Assembly: GCA_021234155.1 (NCBI GenBank)
Contig: JAJEKV010000131.1
Coordinates: 1,721,288-1,785,287, forward strand
Direction: 5' to 3'
DNA: 64,000 nt
Source: Isoetes taiwanensis
Taxonomy: Eukaryota; Streptophyta; Lycopodiopsida; Isoetales; Isoetaceae
The notes below the pieces were generated by a model. The model saw only the letters and a program-made list of their open reading frames with translations. It did not search any database and was not told the DNA's origin. How positions within the stretch are numbered: the stretch's first letter is position 1; each line of letters opens with the position of its first letter. Positions 57,201 through 64,000 of this stretch are shown here, piece by piece. Made by a program: the position numbers and the translations under genes.

Positions 57201-60200
57201 TGTTATACCACTGTGACAGCTTATTTTAACATCCTAGATGCTTTAGACTAACCTGAATATATCATGATATATCGATAAGCCAATGGAAAAGTTCAAAAAG
57301 CATGGTTACAGTATGCCACTGCGCAATCAGACTACTCATTGATTATATTCACTTAAGCTACAGCATAGCAAGTTCATGGGCTTAAATGCCATAAATGATA
57401 ACAGCGTTTACCATACAAAAGGAAGAACTACTTCCTATCAGGTAGAGAGAAAAATAGTTTCCTGTCGTGATGAGACTTTTTGCAACAGTTTCTTGAGTGC
57501 TCCATATCCACTTGCAGCCAAATACCAACGTAAACAGAACAAAGGAATCACAAAGAGAGGAGGGGATCCGTACCTGCAGCCAAACAATACTATGTTAGCA
57601 TGAAAATGGTAACATAGCAAGGGCCAAAAGGTACATTGGGTCCCCTCGGCTTATGGCCGATCACCCTTTGTAACCCTTTGTCCTTGATTAGTAGAAGCAA
57701 GAAATGAAAATGCAACACAAGAATTGATTTGAATACATTTAAGATCTTGCAAAAGATCATGTGTTTTAAATCAGAAATGTACAGGGTGCTTATCACTCGT
57801 AAGCTGTGCATCATGATCTGGCTGAGCACCACTTAGCATACAGTAGAAGATAAACTAATCATAAAGCGAAATGCTATCACCAAAGTGCTTATCAATCGTA
57901 AGCTATGCGTCATGATTTAGCTGAGCACCCCTTAGCATTCAATAAAAGTTAAACAAATCGTAAAGCAAAATGCTACCATCATTTTTGTAAAGTGTCTAGA
58001 TCGGCCAGATATTGTGCAAATCTGCAAGGCTCATTTAAACATTATAAATAGTATCTGATATTCATAGTTGTTCATTTTGAACAGATTGTTCTGAAGGCAT
58101 TATCTTCTTGACTATTCCATATCCAGTTCCAGTCTTCTTGTTATGCTGGACGTCTACTCACTCCAACAAATTTCATTATAGAACATATAGTCCTAGGGAT
58201 TTTCTTATTTGGAAGTCGGCATCGTATGACACATGAAGCAGCAACGCCTTTCGCGATCAGCCATATTCTTAACCATTGAGTATATGAGTAAACCAATTGC
58301 AAGACGAATGCTTTTGTAGCAGAGGCATTGGCAAGAATGGAAGCGCAACAAATCGAATGCGATTAAGATGAATGCGGCTGTGTTAGGTCACTGCAACATT
58401 AGGTCACAAAAAATAGGGTAATATTTTAGGGCACGAAACCATTAGCACAAACCAGTGTGAGAGAAAAGTTAACAAATGTCGCCCATGCCTGTATGCACGA
58501 ATATTCAAGGTATTTAAGATAAAAAAGGAGAACTGCATATGTAAATGCCCTATTGACAGTTTTATGTCATGCTTCTAAGGTAACACAGGTGCCTCTCTAA
58601 TAAGCTAAATGCCCATTTGACCATTCTACGTCATGTTCATGTGCATGGGAAGAGCCAAAATATGGCACCCATATATGCATGCCTGCTCAAATATACAAGG
58701 TAACCAAGATAAAGAGGAGATCGACATATGTAGAGACAAGATTATACCTCACAGAATCAAAGTGAATGAGGACAAAATATCAGTTCCATGATGTTTCAAA
58801 GGCATGCCCAATTAGTAAAATAGATGCCCATTTTAATGTTTTATGACGTGTTCATAATTATAAAAAAATCCTACCTCCAACCGTAGGATAGTTTAGACCT
58901 CCGAATGGAAATGCTGCATACTAGGGAGGAAAGACCCCACCATTACAGCAGAGGTCTGACCCTACCCTATTTTTTACTAAAGCCCTAAAGCTGATCTTAT
59001 CATCAAAGTAGTATATGTAACATTTAGAAGCGTGCATCATTGGATACCATTGTATCCCATTTACTTGGCCGAGTGGCAAAGCCTAATGGCAAGATAATGC
59101 AAAGGCATCTAGTAAATATCCATTTTATCAAGTAAAAAGCCAAAAGCCATATGATTGTATTATGCAGTTGAAATATGAACATACCTTGCTATTTGCCTCT
59201 ATGGGCTATAATATAACTGTTGCCATAATTTAGCAACATGGCATTATCTCACAATAGACTCAGCACGTAGTCACATGATTTTCCAGCTAAATTTGCCCAA
59301 TCAAATTGTATGCCTGTTCCCTATTGGGAAGAAAGAAAACTCCTGTAAAAGTTCAACAGTCATAATGCTGGTATAAGAAAAATCAGTACATAGATAGAAT
59401 GCATGATTGATAGGATTTAGACTGAAGGACACAAGCAACTCCAGTTAAACCAGAGAATTGAAGTGTCTAAAAAAAACCCGGCCTAACCTAGTATCCTAGG
59501 TTAGCATCAGCTTCAGTCAATCCTTCCACTGTATTATCAATCCAAAAATTTGAACGCATTCAAACTTGGTACTTGTGTTCCTTTAGTCTGTTATCCTATA
59601 TAATATTTGAGACAAGGTAACTATGTAATCTTTTATCTACGAGAAAATACTTCAAACTGTAGCCAAAACACATTGTAAACATCTATGTCTTACATCATAA
59701 AATCTGCAAATATCCCTTGTATCTATAACATTTAGAAGCTATTGTAGTATTAACCCAATAGCCAAATTTACCACTGTATTGATCAAGCAAAAGAAATAGT
59801 CTTTCATCCACATGTTGTAGTCTGTTACATGTTATACCACTGTGACAGCTTATTTTAACATCCTAGATGCTTTAGACTAACCTGAATATATCATGATATA
59901 TCGATAAGCCAATGGAAAAGTTCAAAAAGCATGGTTACAAGATGCCATCAAGAAATCGCACTACTCATTGATTATATTCACTTAAGCTACAAAGATAGCA
60001 AGTTCATGGGCTTAAATGCCATAAATGATAAAAATAAGCTTACCATACAAAAGGAAGAACTACTTCCCTATCGTAGAGAGAAAAATAGTTTCCCCGTCGT
60101 GATGAAACTTTTGCAACAGCTTCTTGAGTGCTCCATATCCACTTGCGACCAAATACCAACGTGAAATGTAACAAAGGAATCACAAAGAGAGGAGGGGATC

Positions 60201-63200
60201 CGTGACCGCAGCCAAACAATACTATGTTAGCATGAAAATGGTAACATAGCAAGGGCCAAAGGTACATTGGGTCCCCGGGCTTATGCCGATCACCCTTGTA
60301 ACCCTTTGTCCTTGATTAGTAGAAGCAAGAAATGAAAATGCAACACAAGAATTGATTTGAATACATTTAAGATCTTGCAAAAGATCATGTGTTTTAAATC
60401 AGAAATGTACAATGGTGCTTATCACCGTGAAGTCGCGGCATCATGATCCGGCCGAGAAGCACCACTTAGCATACAAGAGAAGATAAACTAATCATAAAGC
60501 GAAATGCTATCACCAAAGTGCTTATCAATCGTAAGTTATGGCGTCATGATTTAGCCGAGCACCCCTTAGCATTCAATAAAAGTTAAACAAATCGTAAAGC
60601 AAAATGCTACCATCATTTTTGTAAAGTGTCTAGATCGGCCAGATATTGTGCAAATCTGCAAGGCTCATTTAAACATTATAAATAGTATCCGATATTCATA
60701 GTTGTTCATTTTGAACAGATTGTTCAAGGCATTATCTTCTTTGACTATTCCATATCCAGGCCCAGTCTTCTTGTTATCTTTGGACGCCTACTCACCCAAC
60801 AAATTTCATTATAGAACATATAGTCCTAGGGATTTTCTTATTTGGAAGTCGCATCGATGATGACACATGAAGAAACGCCTTTCAGCGATCACCATATTCT
60901 TAACCATTGAGTATATGAGTAAACCAATTGCAAGACGAATGCTTTTGTAGCAGGCATTGGCAAGAATGGAAGCGCAACAAATCGAATGCAATTAAGATGA
61001 ATGCGGCTGTGTTAGGTCACTGCAACATTAGGTCACAAAAAATAGGGTAATATTTTAGGGCACGAAACCATTAGCACAAACCAGTGTGAGAGAAAAGTTA
61101 ACAAATGTCGCCCATGCCTGTATGCACGAATATTCAAGGTATTTAAGATAAAAAGGAGAACCGCATATGTAAATGCCCTATTGATGCTTTATGTCATGCT
61201 TCTAAGGTAACACAGTGCCTCTCTAATAAGCTAAATGCCCATTTGACCATTCTACGCCATGTTCATGTGCATGGAAGAGCCAAAATATGGCACCCATATA
61301 TGCATGCCTGCTCAAATATACAAGGTAACCAAGATAAAGAGGAGATCGACATATGTAGAGACAAGATTATACCTCACAGAATCAAAGTGAATGAGGACAA
61401 AATATCAGTTCCATGATGTTTCAAAGGCATGCCCAATTAGTAAAAATAGATGCCCATTTTAATGTTTTATGACGGTTCATAATTATAAAAATCCTACCTC
61501 CAACCGTAGGATAGTTTAGACCTCCGATGGAAATGTCGTGATACTAGGAGGACAGACCCCACCATTACAGCAGAGGTCTGACCCTACCCTATTTTTTACT
61601 AAAGCCCTAAAGCTGATCTTATCATCAAAGTAGTATATGTAACATTTAGAAGCGTGCATCATTGGATACCATTGTATCCCATTTACTTGGCCGAGTGGCA
61701 AAGCCTAATGGCAAGATAATGCAAAGGCATCTAGTAAATATCCATTTTATCAAGTAAAAAGCCAAAAGCCATATGATTGTATTATGCAGTTGAAATATGA
61801 ACATACCTTGCTATTTGCCTCTATGGGCTATAATATAACTGTTGCCATAATTTAGCAACATGGCATTATCTCACAATAGACTCAGCACGTAGTCACATGA
61901 TTTTCCAGCTAAATTTGCCCAATCAAATTGTATGCCTGTTCCCGATTGGGAAGAAAGAAAAACCCCCGTGAAAAGTTCAACAAATCATAATGCTGGTATA
62001 AGAAAAATCAAGACATAGATAGAATGCATGATTGATAGGATTTAGACCAAGGACACAAGCAACTCCAAGTTAAACCAGAGAATTGAAGTGTCTAAAAAAC
62101 CGGCCTAACCTAGTATCCTAGGTTAGCATCGCCTCAAATCCTTCCAATCGTATTATCAATCCAAAAATTTGAACGATTCAAACTTGGTACTTGTGTTCCT
62201 TTAGTCCGTTATCCTATATAATATTTGAGACAAGGTAACTATGTAATCTTTTATCTACGAGAAAATACTTCAAACCAGTAGCCAAAACACATTGTAAACA
62301 TCTATGTCTTACATCATAAAAATCTGCAAATATCTTGTATCTATAATATTTAGAAGCTATTGTAGTATTAACCCAATAGCCAAATTTACCAATCGTATTG
62401 ATCAAGCAAAAGAAATAGTCTTTCATCCACATGTTGTAGTCTCGTTACATGTTATACCACCGTGATGTACCATTTTAACATCCTAGATGCTTTAGACTAA
62501 CCTGAATATATCATGATATATCGATAAGCCAATGGAAAAGTTCAAAAGCATGGTTACAAAGATGCCACACCGAATCGACTACTCATTGATTATATTCACT
62601 TAAGCTACAAAGATAGCAAGTTCATGGGCTTAAATGCCATAAATGATAACAAATTTACCATACAAAAGGAAGAACTACTTCCTATCGTAGAGAGAAAAAT
62701 AGTTTCCGTCGTGATGAGACTTTTGCAACAGTTTCTTGAGTGCTCCATATCCACTTGCGTACCAAATACCAACGTAAATGTAACAAAGGAATCACAAAGA
62801 GAGGAGGGGATCCGTACCTGCAGCCAAACAATACTATGTTAGCATGAAAATGGTAACATAGCAAGGCCTCGGCTTATGGCTGATCACCCTTTGTAACCCT
62901 TTGTCCTTGATTAGTAGAAGCAAGAAATGAAAATGCAACACAAGAATTGATTTGAATACATTTAAGATCTTGCAAAAGATCATGTGTTTTAAATCAAAAT
63001 GTAATAGTGGTGCTTATCACCGTGAAGTCGCATCATGATCCGGCTGAGCACCACTTAGCATACAGTAGAAGATAAACTAATCATAAAGCGAAATGCTATC
63101 ACCAAAGTGCTTATCAATTGTAAGCTATGCGTCATGATTTAGCTGAGCACCCCTTAGCATTCAGTAAAAGTTAAACAAATCGTAAAGCAAAATGCTACCA

Positions 63201-64000
63201 TCATTTTTGTAAAGTGTCTAGATCAGCCAGATATTGTGCAAATCTGCAAGGCTCATTTAAACATTATAAATAGTACCTGATATTCATAGTTGTTCATTTT
63301 GAATAGATTGTTCTGAAGGCATTATCTTCTTGACTATTCCATATCCGGCCCTAGCCTTCTTGTTATGCCGGACGTCTACTCACTCCAACAAATTTCATTA
63401 TAGAACATATAGTCCTAGGGATTTTCTTATTTGGAAGCTCCAAGCATCAGATGACACATGAAGCAAAGAACGCCTTTCGCGATCAGCCATATTCTTAACC
63501 ATTGAGTATATGAGTAAACCAATTGCAAGACGAATGCTTTTGTAGCAGAGGCATTGGCAAGAATGGAAGCGCAACAAATCGAATGCGATTAAGATGAATG
63601 CGGCTGTGTTAGGTCACTGCAACATTAGGTCACAAAAAATAGGGTAATGTTTTAGGGCACGAAACCATTAGCACGAACCAGTGTGAGAGAAAAGTTAACA
63701 AATGTCGCCCATGCCTGTATGCACGAATATTCAAGGTATTTAAGATAAAAAAAGGAGAACTGCATATGTAAATGCCCTATTGACAGTTTTATGTCGTGCT
63801 TCTAAGGTAACACAGGTGCCTCTCTAATAAGATAAATGCCCATTTGACCATTCTACGTCATGTTCATGTGCATGGGAAGAGCCAAAATATGGCACCCATA
63901 TATGCATGCCTGCTCAAATATACAAGGTAACCAAGATAAAGAGGAGATCGACATATGTAGAGACAAGATTATACCTCACAGAATCAAAGTGAATGAGGAC
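54204..64000 (-). repeat. Tandem array of ~2.63 kb units, homologous to the 2.5 kb terminal repeats
   Basis: Head-to-tail units: 54204-56839, 56840-59468, 59469-62093, 62094-64000 (cut by the window edge); lengths 2636, 2629, 2625 and at least 1907. Each starts with an A-tract and CCCGGCCTAACCTAGTATCC. Read on the minus strand, each contains, in order, landmark A (TGGTGGGGTC ... CTACGGTTGGAGGTAGGATT), landmark B (GGGTGATCGGCC ... CCAATGTACCTTTTGGCCCT ... GGCTGCAGGTACGG) and landmark C (GGATTGACTGAAGCTGATG ... GGTTAGGCCGGG plus T-tract). That is the layout of the direct repeats at 16820-19393 and 36728-39187. No RT and no ORF of note is present; the short frames recur with each unit and look non-coding. 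Units 1 and 2 are almost identical; 3 and 4 carry many small indels. Confidence 0.88.

Noticed and set aside
54959-57832. An 80-codon minus-strand frame found identically in units 1 and 2
   Set aside because: It is identical only because the units are near-identical; in units 3 and 4 it is broken, and it overlaps conserved non-coding landmark B.
54204-64000. The array read as a CRISPR array or ribosomal DNA spacer
   Set aside because: Units of 2.6 kb with no short regular repeats; no rRNA sequence; nuclear plant context.

Overview
The window is land-plant nuclear DNA. It holds one intact host gene, an ACT-domain-repeat (ACR-type) gene at 2013-4298 with seven exons and mostly short introns. 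Almost everything else is transposable elements, nested several layers deep. A fern or another non-flowering vascular plant is my best guess, from the compact ACR introns, the mix of elements and the style of a decayed PPR gene near 53.6 kb. That is inference only.

Layout. 1-2012: upstream DNA with two G-boxes. 2013-4298: ACR gene. 4396-4885: its 3' flank, of which a second diverged copy lies at 6356-6614 + 14043-14136 + 15172-15285. That copy was split by a ~7.4 kb retroelement-like insertion (6615-14042), itself carrying a young Ty1/copia element on the minus strand (8397-13306), and by a 1,035 bp hAT element (14137-15171) with a perfect 8 bp target duplication. 15.4-16.44 kb: older copia debris.

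16820-39187: an unusual retroelement. Two ~2.5 kb direct repeats (16820-19393 and 36728-39187), each carrying a short RG-rich ORF, flank a decayed reverse transcriptase gene with A, B and C motifs (DITRCYECIP, GIPMG, YMDD). The RT most resembles Penelope-like or other non-LTR, non-copia RTs. Near its C-terminus it is split by a 13,023 bp DNA transposon (23432-36454) with 22 bp inverted ends, a 4 bp ATAA duplication, inverted CCACCA/GGTGGT arrays and a fragmented minus-strand transposase with DGA..QFK and HGKGEHDG motifs.

39198-43964: two L1-type LINE 3' ends in opposite orientation; the plus copy has a 10 bp target duplication. 44-54 kb: mostly featureless AT-rich DNA with small repeats, a truncated LINE with a 3' hairpin (50562-51197) and a PPR pseudogene. 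54204-64000: at least 3.7 head-to-tail copies of a ~2.63 kb unit. Read on the minus strand, this unit is a diverged homologue of the 2.5 kb terminal repeats, with the same landmarks in the same order. The array plus the RT element looks like one family and is the most interesting system here.

Caution: units 3 and 4 of the array differ from units 1 and 2 mostly at CAG/CTG sites, with indels. This looks like residual long-read base-calling error at methylated CHG sites, so some frameshifts in the window may be technical.
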